The notes beneath the pieces are model-generated. The model was not told the DNA's origin. It was given only the letters and a program-made list of their open reading frames with translations, and did no database searches. From Streptomyces sp. SAJ15 (lineage in GTDB: Bacteria; Actinomycetota; Actinomycetes; Streptomycetales; Streptomycetaceae): DNA of 64,000 nucleotides. The stretch's first letter is position 1. The number at the start of each line of letters is the position of its first letter. The position numbers and the translations under genes are program-made. Shown in pieces: positions 8,028 to 17,661 of the stretch. The DNA lies in contig NZ_NISY01000003.1 in assembly GCF_007595705.1 (NCBI RefSeq), forward strand, positions 62,001-126,000. Direction: 5' to 3'.

Positions 8028-8884
8028 ACCGCTCCCTCGACGGCACGGGCCACCCGCACCGCGTCCGCACTCGCCCGCACCTCGTGCACCCGCACCGCCC
8101 AGGCGCCCTCCCGGGCGGCTATGGCGGAGACGGCGGCGGTGGCCGCGTCCCGCTCCCGCGCGGGCGGCAGGGCGTTCTCGCCGTCGGCCAGCACCCGCCC
8201 CAGGAACCGCTTGCGGGAGGCCGCGACCAGCAGCGGGTGCCCCAGAGCACGCAGCCGGGCCAGGTGCGCGACCAGCGCCAGGTCGTGCTCGGCGTTCTTG
8301 GCGAAGCCCAGGCCCGGGTCGACGATGATCCGGTCCGGCTCGATACCGCCGGCGACCGCCGCGTCCAGGCTGGTGCGCAGCTCCGCGAGGACCTCGGCGA
8401 CCACGTCCGCGTAGACGGCACGGTTGTTCATGTCGATGGACTGGCCGCGCCAGTGCATGACCACGAACGGCACCCGTGCGGCCGCCACCAGCGGCACCAT
8501 CGCCGGGTCGGCGCGGCCCCCGCTGACGTCGTTGACCAGCGCGGCGCCGGCCTCCACGGCCCGCTCGGCGACCGCGGCGCGCATGGTGTCGACGCTGACC
8601 ACGGCCCCGGCCGCCGCCAGCTCCCGCACCACGGGGATGACGCGGCGCAGCTCCTCGGCCTCGTCCACGCGCGGGGCGCCCGGCCGGGTCGACTCACCGC
8701 CCACGTCCACCAGGTCGGCCCCGGCCCGCATGAGCTCCAGGCCGTGCTTGACGGCGAGCTCGGTGTCGAACCACTGGCCGCCGTCGGAGAACGAATCGGG
8801 GGTCACATTGACGACGCCCATCACCGCGCACCGATCCCACTGGGGCAGCCCCGCCGGTCCGGTCCGACCACGCAACGTACTCAT
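8024..8884 (-). CDS. folP: Dihydropteroate synthase
   Basis: A 286-residue TIM-barrel enzyme condensing hydroxymethyl-dihydropterin pyrophosphate with p-aminobenzoate; the target of sulfonamides. Seen: G-V-V-N-V-T-P-D-S-F-S-D at about 23-34 (phosphate and pterin loop), G-G-E-S-T-R-P-G at 62-69, V-N-D-V-S-G, and a late A-A-S-R-K-R-F-L-G. It has an N-terminal extension of about 18 residues. It is first of the genes folP, SnoaL-like, (gap) folB, folK, DUF3180 on the minus strand. FolE lies 3.6 kb away, beyond the lysyltransferase/esterase pair. Confidence 0.95.
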   Translation of the reverse strand: MSTLRGRTGPAGLPQWDRCAVMGVVNVTPDSFSDGGQWFDTELAVKHGLELMRAGADLVDVGGESTRPGAPRVDEAEELRRVIPVVRELAAAGAVVSVDTMRAAVAERAVEAGAALVNDVSGGRADPAMVPLVAAARVPFVVMHWRGQSIDMNNRAVYADVVAEVLAELRTSLDAAVAGGIEPDRIIVDPGLGFAKNAEHDLALVAHLARLRALGHPLLVAASRKRFLGRVLADGENALPPARERDAATAAVSAIAAREGAWAVRVHEVRASADAVRVARAVEGAV

Positions 8885-9135
8885 GCCCCCAGCCTAGGCG
8901 CCTCCCGGCGGGGGGTCGTGGTGACGGGGTGGCCTACCCCGTGTGACCCCGGCGTCGCGGCCTGCGCGGAGAGCTGTCACAGGAGGTGCCTCCGGGCCCA
9001 CGAGCCCCCGGCCGCGGCACGATCAGCCCGACCCCCATCCCGCCGCCACGGCGAGCAACCGCAACGAACGCCGCGGCCCGGCGGTGCCGAACCGGCGGAG
9101 ACCCGTGGGGTTGACGGCCCCGCCAGGCCCCCGCG

Positions 9136-9175
9136 GTGGGCCACCCCCGAGTCGACGGCCCCTCGCCGGGAGGCG
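9136..9175. repeat. Dispersed ~40-bp element, copy at 3' end of the lysyltransferase gene
   Basis: This copy starts GTGGGCCACCCCCGAGTCGA and is about 90 percent identical to 5731-5770, which overlaps the stop of the DUF3180 gene. Both sit at the 3' end of minus-strand genes 3.4 kb apart. Confidence 0.75.
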
Positions 9176-9176
9176 G

Positions 9177-11024
9177 TCAGGCCACGCGCTCCACCTCGTG
9201 CTGCCGTACCCGCCCCGCGTCGAGGTGCGCGCACGGCTTGGGCTCGGCGGCCTCGCCGCGGCGCAGCGGGCGGGGCAGGGCGAGCGAGACGAAGCCCTCG
9301 GCCTGCATCATGGCGAAGCCGATGCGGGGCAGGTCGCGGCTCTTGCGGAAGACCACGAAGCGCGGCTCCCAGCGTGGCTGGAACTTGGCGTTGAACTTGT
9401 ACAGCGACTCGATCTGGAACCAGCGGGAGAGGAAGATCAGCAGACCGCGCCAGCCGCGCAGCACCGGGCCGGCGCCCAGCTTCTCGCCGCGTGCCAGGGC
9501 GGAGCGGAACATCGCGAAGTTGAGCGAGACCTGCTTGATCCCGAGCCCGTTGCCGGCTTGCAGGGTGGCGACGATGAGCAGCTCGTTCATGCCCGGGTCG
9601 GCGGAGCGGTCGCGGCGCATGAGCTCCAGCGAGATGCCGTCGTCGCCCCAGGGCACGAAGTGCTGCATCGCCTTCAGGTCGCCGTACGGGGTGGGCTCCT
9701 CGCCCTCCTCCGGGGCCTTGTGCGCGGTGGCGATGACGGCGTCGCCGTCGCGCTCGGCGTCGATCCGGCCCAGCGCCATGGAGAAGCCGCGCTCGGTCTC
9801 GGTGTCGCGCCAGGCGTCCGCGGCCCGCTGGACGCGCTCCAGCTCCTCCGGCTCCAGGTCGCGCACCCGGCGCACCCGGGTCTCGTAGCCGTTGCGCTCG
9901 ATGCGCTTGACCATCTGCCGCACGTTGCGCATGGAGCGCCCGGAGAGGGTGAAGTCCGGCACGTCGACGATGGCCTCGTCGCCCAGCTCCAGCGCGTCCA
10001 GGCCGGTCTCGCGGGTCCACACATGGCCGCCGGTCTCGCTGCAGCCGACCACGGCCGGGGTCCAGGAGTGGGCGCGGGCCTCCTCCATGAAGCGCTCGAT
10101 GGCGCCGGGCCACGCCTCCACGTCGCCGATCGGGTCGCCGCTGGCGAGCATCACACCGGACACCACGCGGTAGCAGACGGCGGCCTTGCCGCTGGGCGAG
10201 AAGACCACGCCCTTGTCGTGGCGGAGCGCGAAGTAGCCGAGGGAGTCGCGTCCGCCGTGCTGGGCGAGCAGGGCGCGCAGCCGCTCCTCGTCCTGCGGGG
10301 TGAGCCGGGCGGCCGGGTGCTCGGGCCGGAAGGCCAGGTACGCGGTGGTGGCGACGGTCAGCAGGCCGAGCGCGCCGAGGGAGTAGCCGACGGTGTAGTC
10401 GGCCCCGTCGGTGTAGCGGATCGGGCCCTCGAAGCCGAACAGGCCCCAGAGCACGTGCTCAAGCTGGTCGCGGAAGGACGGGTCGCCGACGATCTTGCTC
10501 GGGTGGGCGTCGACGATCAGGAAGCCCAGCCCCAGGCCGGCCCCGCCGAGCAGCACGAAGTTGGCCAGCGCCCGCCAGCGGCTGCGCGGATCCGGCAGCG
10601 CGGCGAACTCCTTGCGGTGCCAGACCATCAGCGCCAGCAGGGCCAGCGAGAGGACCGCGCCGCAGACCGAGTGCCGGTACAGCAGCTGCCCGGCCACGCC
10701 GACCGGCAGCAGTGCCACCGCGGCCACCCAGGCCCGCCGCTTCCGCCGCTTGAGGCCGTGCGCCAGCATCAACAGCAACAGTCCGACAACGATCGATCCG
10801 GCGGCGGCCAGCGGGTTGACCGCCCCCGGCAGAACCTCCGCCAGGGCGCGGAACCGGCTGTGTCGGAAGCCGGGAAAGACGCCGGAGGCAAGGTTCAGCA
10901 GTCCGATGAGCGTGCACGCGGTGCCGATGACCGTGGGGATGGCCTCCGGACGTGGTCCACGTAGCAGGCGCCGCGCCCGCCCCGGAACCACATCGGACTT
11001 TTCGCCATCTTGCTTCTCAGACAT
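9177..11024 (-). CDS. Aminoacyl-phosphatidylglycerol synthase-like membrane protein (MprF/LysX C-terminal DUF2156 type)
   Basis: A 615-residue protein with about five or six membrane spans in residues 30-250 and a cytoplasmic DUF2156 (GNAT-fold, MprF C-terminal) domain from about 260 to 590. Conserved features: the region H-D-K-G-V-V-F-S-P-S-G, the substrate tunnel segment S-G-D-P-I-G-D, R-R-D-R-S-A-D-P-G-M-N-E-L-L, and the late motif S-R-W-F-Q-I-E-S-L-Y-K-F-N-A-K-F. Family members transfer lysine or alanine from tRNA to phosphatidylglycerol or diacylglycerol, changing surface charge. It lacks the long flippase part of full MprF. It is divergent from an esterase gene, a partnership also seen for lipid aminoacylation enzymes in other actinobacteria. 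Confidence 0.85.
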   Translation of the reverse strand: MSEKQDGEKSDVVPGRARRLLRGPRPEAIPTVIGTACTLIGLLNLASGVFPGFRHSRFRALAEVLPGAVNPLAAAGSIVVGLLLLMLAHGLKRRKRRAWVAAVALLPVGVAGQLLYRHSVCGAVLSLALLALMVWHRKEFAALPDPRSRWRALANFVLLGGAGLGLGFLIVDAHPSKIVGDPSFRDQLEHVLWGLFGFEGPIRYTDGADYTVGYSLGALGLLTVATTAYLAFRPEHPAARLTPQDEERLRALLAQHGGRDSLGYFALRHDKGVVFSPSGKAAVCYRVVSGVMLASGDPIGDVEAWPGAIERFMEEARAHSWTPAVVGCSETGGHVWTRETGLDALELGDEAIVDVPDFTLSGRSMRNVRQMVKRIERNGYETRVRRVRDLEPEELERVQRAADAWRDTETERGFSMALGRIDAERDGDAVIATAHKAPEEGEEPTPYGDLKAMQHFVPWGDDGISLELMRRDRSADPGMNELLIVATLQAGNGLGIKQVSLNFAMFRSALARGEKLGAGPVLRGWRGLLIFLSRWFQIESLYKFNAKFQPRWEPRFVVFRKSRDLPRIGFAMMQAEGFVSLALPRPLRRGEAAEPKPCAHLDAGRVRQHEVERVA

Positions 11025-11171
11025 GTACTTTCCCGCCGCCTCCGTCGAGAGGATCCGCGCCCCTTGGCGCGGTACCTAGGCAATGTGCGCCCTGCAAGAC
11101 GGCGCCGGGGCAGCTAGGGTTCCATCGCGCGGCAGAGGGGACGTCCGAGCCGCCCGACCAGAAAGATTGTG

Positions 11172-12308
11172 ATGGGTCTCACCGCCACCAAGGTCGTGAT
11201 GCTTTCCGTCCTCGTGGCGGTGCTGCTGTTCGCCGCCACCGTGTGGCTTTGGCCGCGACTAGCGGGCGGCAGCATACGCGCTGTACTCGGCCGCATAGGA
11301 ACCCTGCTGATATGTCAGCTGTCGATCTTCGCGGCGATCGGACTCTACGCCAACCAGTCCTTCGGTTTCTACGGCTCCTGGGCCGACCTCTTCGGCACCG
11401 AGACCACCCCGGGCGTGGTGGTGGACCACGACTCCCCCGCCAGCAAGCGGGTGCAGGTGGTGGGCACCAAGCGGATGAGCGTGGCCAACGCCAACAACCC
11501 GAGGGTCGCGGGCCGGATCGAGAAGATCACCCTGCAGGGCCCCAAGGCCGACATCGCCAGCCCGGGGTACGTCTACCTGCCGCCGGAGTACTTCCAGCCC
11601 GAGTACGCGAAGAAGCGTTTCCCCGCCGCGCTGGTGCTGACCGGCTACCCGGGCACCACCGAGGCGCTGATCAACGGCCTGAAGTACCCGCAGACCGCGC
11701 ACAGGCTGGCCAGACAGGACAAGATGCAGCCGATGGTGCTGGTGATGATGCGGCCGACGGTCGCCCCGCCGCGCGACACCGAGTGCATGGACGTGCCCGA
11801 GGGCCCGCAGACCGAGACCTTCTTCACCGAGGACGTGCCCAGCGCCATCAGCGGCTACTACCGGGTGGGCGCCGAGGCCCGTAACTGGGGGGTCATCGGC
11901 AACTCCTCCGGCGGCTACTGCGCCCTGAAGATGGCCATGCGCCACCCGGACGCCTTCTCCGCGGCCGCCGGGCTCTCGCCCCACTACAAGGCTCCGAAGG
12001 ACGCCACCACCGGCGACCTCTTCGGCGGCGACGAGCGGCTGGAGAAGGAGAACAACCTGCACTGGCTGCTGGACCACCGCCCCGCCCCGCCGGTGTCGCT
12101 GCTGGTCACCAGCAGCAAGAAGGGTGAGAAGAACTACAAGGCCACGATGAGGTTCATCAACAAGGCCAAGGCGCTCAACGCCCGGGGCGAGCCGACCCGC
12201 ATCTCCTCGATGATCCTGGACAGCGGCGGCCACAACTTCAACACCTGGAACCGCGAGATCGCAGGCTGTCTGGAGTGGCTGTCCGGCCGGGTCGAGACAC
12301 CGAAGTAA
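11172..12308 (+). CDS. Membrane-anchored alpha/beta-hydrolase (esterase D-like)
   Basis: A 378-residue protein. Two N-terminal membrane segments (about residues 5-27 and 40-65) precede an extracytoplasmic esterase domain (PF00756-like). The nucleophile elbow is G-N-S-S-G-G (Ser in the centre), and a late S-G-G-H-N-F-N-T-W supplies the likely catalytic His. The ATG at 11172 has GAAAG 6 bases upstream; a GTG one codon earlier is possible. It is divergently transcribed from the aminoacyl-lipid synthase, sharing a 147-base promoter region. Inference: it may trim or transfer the lipid made by that enzyme. Homology to mycolyl-transferase-like esterases is an alternative. Confidence 0.82.
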   Translation: MGLTATKVVMLSVLVAVLLFAATVWLWPRLAGGSIRAVLGRIGTLLICQLSIFAAIGLYANQSFGFYGSWADLFGTETTPGVVVDHDSPASKRVQVVGTKRMSVANANNPRVAGRIEKITLQGPKADIASPGYVYLPPEYFQPEYAKKRFPAALVLTGYPGTTEALINGLKYPQTAHRLARQDKMQPMVLVMMRPTVAPPRDTECMDVPEGPQTETFFTEDVPSAISGYYRVGAEARNWGVIGNSSGGYCALKMAMRHPDAFSAAAGLSPHYKAPKDATTGDLFGGDERLEKENNLHWLLDHRPAPPVSLLVTSSKKGEKNYKATMRFINKAKALNARGEPTRISSMILDSGGHNFNTWNREIAGCLEWLSGRVETPK

Positions 12309-12356
12309 AACGTTTCCGCGTACAGCGTTTCCGCGGGGGCGGGACGGCTGGCAGGA

Positions 12357-12403
12357 CATGCGAGCGGGCGGTCGGAGAGATCTCCGGACCGCCCGCTCGC
12401 ATG
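12357..12403. terminator. Bidirectional terminator between convergent esterase and folE genes
   Basis: A near-perfect hairpin: outer arms CATGCGAGCGGGCGGTC and its complement (17 bp), then an inner GGAGA/TCTCC pair around a two-base loop with one bulged G. It sits in the 176-base gap between two convergent genes. No long T-run follows, as is usual in this GC-rich group. Confidence 0.8.
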
Positions 12404-12484
12404 TCGTATGTCGTGGTCGTGGAGCCCGGCACACGGCCCACACGGCTCACGGCCGCCGCCGGCCCGGCGCCGGCGGCGCCCCGC

Positions 12485-13090
12485 TCAGCGCCCTATGATC
12501 AGGCTCATCGCCTCGGACCGGGAGGCGGGGTCGCGCAGCTGGCCGCGGACCGCCGAGGTGATGGTCTTGGCACCGGGCTTGCGGATGCCGCGCATCGACA
12601 TGCACATGTGCTCGCACTCCACGACGACGATCACGCCGCGCGGCTCCAGGATCCGCACCAGCGACTCGGCGATCTGGGTGGTGAGCCGCTCCTGGACCTG
12701 GGGACGGCGGGCGTAGACGTCGACCAGGCGGGCCAGCTTGGACAGGCCGGTGATCTTGCCGTCGTGGGACGGGATGTAGCCGACGTGCGCCACGCCGTGG
12801 AACGGCACCAGGTGGTGCTCGCAGGTGCTGTACACCTCGATGTCCTTGACCAGCACCATCTCGTCATGGCCCAGGTCGAAGGTGGTGGTGAGGACGTCCT
12901 CGGGCTCCTGCCACAGACCGGCGAAGATCTCCTTGTAGGCGCGCGCCACGCGGGCCGGGGTCTCCCGCAGCCCCTCTCGGTCCGGGTCCTCCCCGACCGC
13001 CATCAGCAGCTCGCGAATCGCGTTCTCCGCGCGCTTCTCGTCGAACACACCGATGGGGTCCGCGCCATCCAGCGTCACCGGGTCGGTCAT
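12485..13090 (-). CDS. folE: GTP cyclohydrolase I
   Basis: A 201-residue enzyme making dihydroneopterin triphosphate from GTP, the first step of folate synthesis. The ATG at 13090 has GAGG upstream and gives the expected length; the longer frame to 13168 is unsupported. Seen: the zinc Cys90 and His93 in [10 protein letters not shown], the third zinc ligand in H-M-C-M-S-M-R-G (about residue 163), and G-L-S-K-L-A-R-L-V. It lies 160 bases downstream of ftsH, from which a strong hairpin separates it, so it probably has its own promoter. Confidence 0.96.
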   Translation of the reverse strand: MTDPVTLDGADPIGVFDEKRAENAIRELLMAVGEDPDREGLRETPARVARAYKEIFAGLWQEPEDVLTTTFDLGHDEMVLVKDIEVYSTCEHHLVPFHGVAHVGYIPSHDGKITGLSKLARLVDVYARRPQVQERLTTQIAESLVRILEPRGVIVVVECEHMCMSMRGIRKPGAKTITSAVRGQLRDPASRSEAMSLIIGR

Positions 13091-13173
13091 GGGGGTGCCT
13101 CGTTCCTCGTGCGTCACACATGCGGAATGCCGCGTCACCACCAGGCTAGAACCTGGGTGACACGGCATTCATT

Positions 13174-13211
13174 CCGGGGCGGATGGGGCCTGTAGACCCC
13201 ATCCGTCCCGG
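13174..13211 (-). terminator. Terminator downstream of ftsH
   Basis: A 15-bp stem with one or two mismatches: CCGGGGCGGATGGGG pairs with CCCCATCCGTCCCGG around an 8-base loop. It lies between the ftsH stop (13250) and the folE start (13090), just downstream of ftsH. Confidence 0.78.
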
Positions 13212-13249
13212 TCTGTTCTCGGCCCGTGGGCCTGCCGATCGCGTGGCGA

Positions 13250-15292
13250 TCAGACCTCGGTGCCCGGCTCCTCGGGACGGTCCGGACCCGCGCCCACGCC
13301 CTCTTCCGACGCGGTGCTCTTGGCCAGGGCCGCCGAGGCCGGCTGAACGCCGTTGGTGAGTGCCAGCTCCTTCGGCGAGGAGACCGGCGGCCGCGTCGAC
13401 GGGGTGCGCCGCGAGGAGCCGGTCCACGCCGGGCGGGCCGGACGCTTGACCACCGGGGCGAAGATCTCGGCGATCTCCTCCTTGTTCAGGGTCTCCTTCT
13501 CCAGGAGCGCCAGCACCAGGTTGTCGAGCACGTCGCGGTTCTCGACCAGGATCTCCCAGGCCTCGTTGTGCGCCGTCTCGATGAGCTTCTTGACCTCCTC
13601 GTCGACCAGCGCGGCGACCTCTTCGGAGTAGTCGCGCTGGTGCGCCATCTCACGGCCCAGGAAGGGCTCGGAGTGGTCGGAGCCGAACTTGATCGCGCCG
13701 AGCCGCTCGGTCATGCCGTACTGCGTGACCATCGCGCGGGCCGTCGCGGTCGCCTTCTCGATGTCGTTGGAGGCGCCCGTGGTCGGGTCGTGGAAGACGA
13801 GCTCCTCGGCCGCGCGGCCGCCCATCATGTAGGCGAGCTGGTCGAGCATCTCGTTGCGGGTGGTCGAGTACTTGTCCTCGTCCGGCAGGACCATGGTGTA
13901 ACCCAGGGCGCGGCCGCGGGAGAGGATCGTGACCTTGTGCACCGGATCGCTGTTGGGAGAGGCCGCCGCGACCAGGGCGTGACCGCCCTCGTGGTACGCG
14001 GTGATCTTCTTCTCCTTGTCGCTCATGATCCGGGTCCGCTTCTGCGGGCCGGCCACGACGCGGTCGATCGCCTCGTCCAGGAAGTGGTTGTCGATCAGCT
14101 TCTTGTCGCTGCGGGCCGTCAGCAGGGCGGCCTCGTTCAGCACGTTGGAGAGATCGGCACCGGTGAAGCCGGGGGTGCGCCGCGCGACGGCCGACAGGTC
14201 GACGTCCGGGGCGACCGGCTTGCCCTTCTGGTGAACCTTGAGGATCTCCAGACGACCCTGCATGTCCGGGCGGTCGACGGCGATCTGCCGGTCGAAGCGG
14301 CCGGGACGCAGCAGCGCCGGGTCCAGGATGTCCGGGCGGTTGGTGGCGGCGATCAGGATCACGCCACCCTTGACGTCGAAGCCGTCCATCTCGACGAGCA
14401 GCTGGTTCAGGGTCTGCTCGCGCTCGTCGTGACCGCCGCCCATGCCGGCGCCGCGGTGGCGACCGACGGCGTCGATCTCGTCGACGAAGACGATCGCCGG
14501 GGCGTTCGCCTTGGCCTGCTCGAACAGGTCGCGGACCCGGGAGGCACCGACACCCACGAACATCTCGACGAAGTCGGAGCCCGAGATCGAGTAGAACGGC
14601 ACGCCGGCCTCGCCGGCCACGGCGCGCGCCAGCAGCGTCTTACCGGTGCCGGGCGGGCCGTACAGCAGCACACCCTTGGGGATCTTGGCGCCGACGGCCT
14701 GGAACTTCGCCGGCTCCTGGAGGAACTCCTTGATCTCCTGGAGCTCCTCGACGGCCTCGTCGGCGCCCGCGACGTCGGCGAAGGTCGTCTTCGGGGTGTC
14801 CTTGGTGATCAGCTTCGCCTTGGACTTCCCGAAGTTCATGACCCGGGAGCCGCCGCCCTGCATCTGGTTCATCAGGAACAGGAAGACGACGACGATGAGC
14901 ACGAAGGGCAGCAGCGAGAGCAGGATCCCGACGAACGGGTTCTGCTTCGACGTCGTGACGTTGTAGCCGTCCTCGATCTGGCCCTTCTCGGCGTTGGCCT
15001 GGAGGGTCTTGGCGACCTCCAGCCCCTGGTCGCCGATGTAGGTGGCCTGGAGCTTGTCGCTCCCCTCGATCTTGGGGGCGTTGTCCTTCAGCTTGATCTT
15101 GATCTTGTGGTCATCGCCGGTGGTCAGTTCGGCCGACTTGACCCGGTTCTTGTCGATCGCTTCGACGACCTGGCTGGTGTCCACCGACTTGTAGCCGCCG
15201 GACGAGCCGACGACCTGCATCAACACGACCACGGCGAGGACGGCCAGCACGATCCACATGACCGGCCCACGGAAGTAGCGCTTCACGTCCAT
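13250..15292 (-). CDS. ftsH: ATP-dependent zinc metalloprotease FtsH
   Basis: A 680-residue membrane AAA protease that degrades membrane and regulatory proteins. The ATG at 15292 (M-D-V-K-R-Y-F) gives the usual short N-terminus; a longer frame reaches 15328. Two membrane spans at about 11-28 and 121-141, Walker A at 212-219 (G-P-P-G-T-G-K-T), Walker B at 268-273 (V-F-V-D-E-I-D), the second region of homology near 315-335, and the zinc motif H-E-G-G-H at 434-438. The C-terminal tail (from about 620) is low-complexity and lineage specific. It is followed by a hairpin terminator. Confidence 0.96.
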   Translation of the reverse strand: MDVKRYFRGPVMWIVLAVLAVVVLMQVVGSSGGYKSVDTSQVVEAIDKNRVKSAELTTGDDHKIKIKLKDNAPKIEGSDKLQATYIGDQGLEVAKTLQANAEKGQIEDGYNVTTSKQNPFVGILLSLLPFVLIVVVFLFLMNQMQGGGSRVMNFGKSKAKLITKDTPKTTFADVAGADEAVEELQEIKEFLQEPAKFQAVGAKIPKGVLLYGPPGTGKTLLARAVAGEAGVPFYSISGSDFVEMFVGVGASRVRDLFEQAKANAPAIVFVDEIDAVGRHRGAGMGGGHDEREQTLNQLLVEMDGFDVKGGVILIAATNRPDILDPALLRPGRFDRQIAVDRPDMQGRLEILKVHQKGKPVAPDVDLSAVARRTPGFTGADLSNVLNEAALLTARSDKKLIDNHFLDEAIDRVVAGPQKRTRIMSDKEKKITAYHEGGHALVAAASPNSDPVHKVTILSRGRALGYTMVLPDEDKYSTTRNEMLDQLAYMMGGRAAEELVFHDPTTGASNDIEKATATARAMVTQYGMTERLGAIKFGSDHSEPFLGREMAHQRDYSEEVAALVDEEVKKLIETAHNEAWEILVENRDVLDNLVLALLEKETLNKEEIAEIFAPVVKRPARPAWTGSSRRTPSTRPPVSSPKELALTNGVQPASAALAKSTASEEGVGAGPDRPEEPGTEV

Positions 15293-15458
15293 CCATACGG
15301 GGCGGTGCCGCCCCGTCCCTCCTGCCACAGTGAGGCACGGCAGCCTCTGCGAACTCTTTGATCCGGTCCGACGGCTGCCTGTGCGTGCGGTGTCTTACTC
15401 GGCCTGAAAAAGACTGACCTTCGGACGGTACCCCAGCATTGTCACCCGACGCCGCTGT

Positions 15459-15478
15459 GGACGGTTAACAAACCGTCC
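15459..15478. terminator. Small hairpin between hpt and ftsH
   Basis: GGACGGTT and AACCGTCC form an 8-bp stem with a 4-base loop, 58 bases downstream of the hpt stop. It could terminate hpt or be part of the ftsH promoter leader; no T-run follows. Confidence 0.4.
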
Positions 15479-15535
15479 TCCCATGCTCCAACGGCGGAAA
15501 CGCCTGTCAGGTTCCCGCCGTGTCTCCAGGGTGCC

Positions 15536-16090
15536 TCAGCCGCCGTAGACGTGCGGCGCGAGCGTCCCCACGAAGGGGAGGTTCCGGTACTTCTCGGCGT
15601 AGTCCAGGCCGTAGCCGACCACGAACTCGTTGGGGATGTCGAACCCGACCCACTTCACGTCGATGGCGACCTTGGCCGCCTCCGGCTTGCGCAGCAGGGT
15701 GCAGACGTTCAGCGAGGCGGGCTCGCGCGACCCCAGGTTCGACAGCAGCCAGGACAGCGTCAGCCCGGAGTCGATGATGTCCTCGACGATCAGGACGTGC
15801 TTGCCCTTGATGTCGGTGTCGAGGTCCTTGAGGATCCGGACCACGCCCGAGGACTGGGTGCCCGCGCCGTAGGACGACACGGCCATCCAGTCCATGGTGA
15901 CCGGGGTGGACAGCGCCCGCGCCAGGTCCGCCATGACCATCACGGCGCCCTTGAGGACGCCGACGATGAGCAGGTCCTTGCCCGCGTAGTCCGCGTCGAT
16001 CTTCGCGGCCAGCTCGGCCAGCTTCGCGTCGATCTCTTCCTTGGTGATCAGGACAGCCTGGAGGTCGGTGCCCATGTCCTTGTCGTCCAC
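15536..16090 (-). CDS. hpt: Hypoxanthine phosphoribosyltransferase
   Basis: A 184-residue purine-salvage enzyme joining hypoxanthine or guanine to PRPP. The GTG at 16090 is preferred: GAGAG lies 8 bases upstream and the protein then starts V-D-D-K-D-M-G; a nearby ATG (16075) is an alternative. Seen: L-K-G-A-V-M-V near residue 50, the PRPP loop [11 protein letters not shown], and [18 protein letters not shown] near the C-terminus. It follows tilS with a 46-base gap, the conserved tilS-hpt-ftsH order. Confidence 0.95.
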   Translation of the reverse strand: MDDKDMGTDLQAVLITKEEIDAKLAELAAKIDADYAGKDLLIVGVLKGAVMVMADLARALSTPVTMDWMAVSSYGAGTQSSGVVRILKDLDTDIKGKHVLIVEDIIDSGLTLSWLLSNLGSREPASLNVCTLLRKPEAAKVAIDVKWVGFDIPNEFVVGYGLDYAEKYRNLPFVGTLAPHVYGG

Positions 16091-16136
16091 CCGTGCCACT
16101 CTCGTTCGTTGCAGGACTCCGTGCGGCACGGGCGGC

Positions 16137-17360
16137 TCAGCCCTGCCGGATGACCAGTCTGCCACCCTGCCGGCGGACCTCGACCCGGCCGGGCAGGTTG
16201 ATGGCCCGCTGACCGCGCCATCCGGTGATCAGCCGGTCGACCTCCTCGATGTGCCGGGCGAAGAGCGAACCGGCCGGGGAGCCCGCGGTGATGGCCGCGC
16301 GTCGCAGCACCCGGCGCCGCACGGCCGGGGGCAGCGCGTGCAGCCGGACGGTGTCGAGTTCCACACCCTCGTCGCTGGCGACGGCCCGGACGTCGGCCTC
16401 CGCGCGGGCGGCCCAGTCGTCCAGGGCGTCCGCGTCGTCGCGGGAGAGCTGGGCGGTGCGGGCGAGCGCCTCGACCACGCCCTTGCCGAGCGCCTTCTCC
16501 AGCACCGGCAGCGCCTCGTGGCGGACCCGGGAGCGGGTGTACGCCGGATCCACGTTGTGCGGGTCATCCCAGACCGGCAGGGACTGGGCCAGACAGGCGC
16601 GGCGCGCGGTCTGCCGGTCGAGCTGGAGGAAGGGGCGGCGGTAGCGGCCGTCGACGCCGGAGACCTGGGCCATGCCGGACAGCGAGCGGGTGCCGGAGCC
16701 GCGGGCGAGACCGAGCAGGACCGTCTCCGCCTGGTCGTCGCGGGTGTGGCCGAGCAGCACGGCGGCGGCGCCGTGGCGCTCGGCGGCGGAGTCGAGGGCG
16801 GCGTAGCGGGCGTCGCGGGCGGCGGCCTCCGGGCCGCCGTCCCGGCCGACGGTCACCGCGATGGACTCGACCGGGTCCAGGCCCAGCAGCCGCAGCCGCT
16901 CGGCCACCTCGGCGGCGCGCAGGTCGGAGCCGGGCTGCAGCCCGTGGTCGACGGTGACGGCCCCGGCGCGGACGCCGATCTTGGGGGCCTCGAAGGCGAG
17001 AGCGGAGGCCAGCGCCATGGAGTCGGCGCCGCCGGAGCAGGCGACGAGCACCAGCGGACGCTGTCCGGGGTCCGGGCGGCCGGGGGCGGGGACGGAGGCG
17101 CGGGCCGCGGGCGGCGCCGAGGCGGCGGCCGAGAGCGGGGAGCGAGCGGCGGGCGCGGTCGGTACGGCCGGCGGGGCCTGGTGGGGGCGGGGGGCGGCGC
17201 GCTGCGGGGCGGGGGTCGCGGGGCGCGCGGCGGGGGGAACCGGACGCGCCGGGTGCGTCGTGCGGGTAGCCGGGGGCGGCGGGGGGTAGTCGAGGAGGAC
17301 GTCATGCAGGACGCGGCGGACCGCCAGGCGTATCGCGGCGACCGCAGGATGGGGACCCAT
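16137..17360 (-). CDS. tilS: tRNA(Ile)-lysidine synthase
   Basis: A 407-residue N-type ATP pyrophosphatase that modifies C34 of the AUA-reading tRNA-Ile with lysine. The ATG at 17360 ([10 protein letters not shown]) starts the conserved N-terminal helix. The PP-loop is at 109-114 (S-G-G-A-D-S), followed by [10 protein letters not shown] and the R-P-F-L-Q and Y-T-R-S-R-V-R-H segments. Odd: residues about 26-100 are a Pro/Ala-rich insert between the first helix and the PP-loop, so the usual compact N-terminus is split. It is upstream of hpt. Confidence 0.93.
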   Translation of the reverse strand: MGPHPAVAAIRLAVRRVLHDVLLDYPPPPPATRTTHPARPVPPAARPATPAPQRAAPRPHQAPPAVPTAPAARSPLSAAASAPPAARASVPAPGRPDPGQRPLVLVACSGGADSMALASALAFEAPKIGVRAGAVTVDHGLQPGSDLRAAEVAERLRLLGLDPVESIAVTVGRDGGPEAAARDARYAALDSAAERHGAAAVLLGHTRDDQAETVLLGLARGSGTRSLSGMAQVSGVDGRYRRPFLQLDRQTARRACLAQSLPVWDDPHNVDPAYTRSRVRHEALPVLEKALGKGVVEALARTAQLSRDDADALDDWAARAEADVRAVASDEGVELDTVRLHALPPAVRRRVLRRAAITAGSPAGSLFARHIEEVDRLITGWRGQRAINLPGRVEVRRQGGRLVIRQG

Positions 17361-17661
17361 GTCCGTTTCCCATCTGTCAATCGAGGGGGTGCCTCGGGGG
17401 TCGTACGAGCTTTTCGTCACGAGCTGTTTCACGAGCCGGTGTCAGCGCGGTTGCACACCAGCCGCCGCGGTGCCCGCCGGCCGGGGCCCTTCAGGGGGTT
17501 CGCGGGCCTCGGGGCGGGTCACTTCGGGGCTTTCGTCACGCTGAGTACGTTGATGGTGACAGAAGCGAGCTGTTCCCCGAGCATCGCACGCCTACCCGTG
17601 ACTCACGGTCCCTCGGACGAGTGATAGCGGGAGCGTTCACCTGCCGTAGGGGGTGCCGGAG
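17361..17661. other. Intergenic region upstream of tilS
   Basis: About 300 bases between the tilS start and the DUF2342 gene stop, both minus strand. It should hold the tilS-hpt promoter. I see no convincing gene, hairpin or repeat here. Confidence 0.5.

Noticed and set aside
13226-15361. A 711-codon plus-strand frame over ftsH
   Set aside because: It lies exactly antisense to ftsH and is produced by third-position GC bias.
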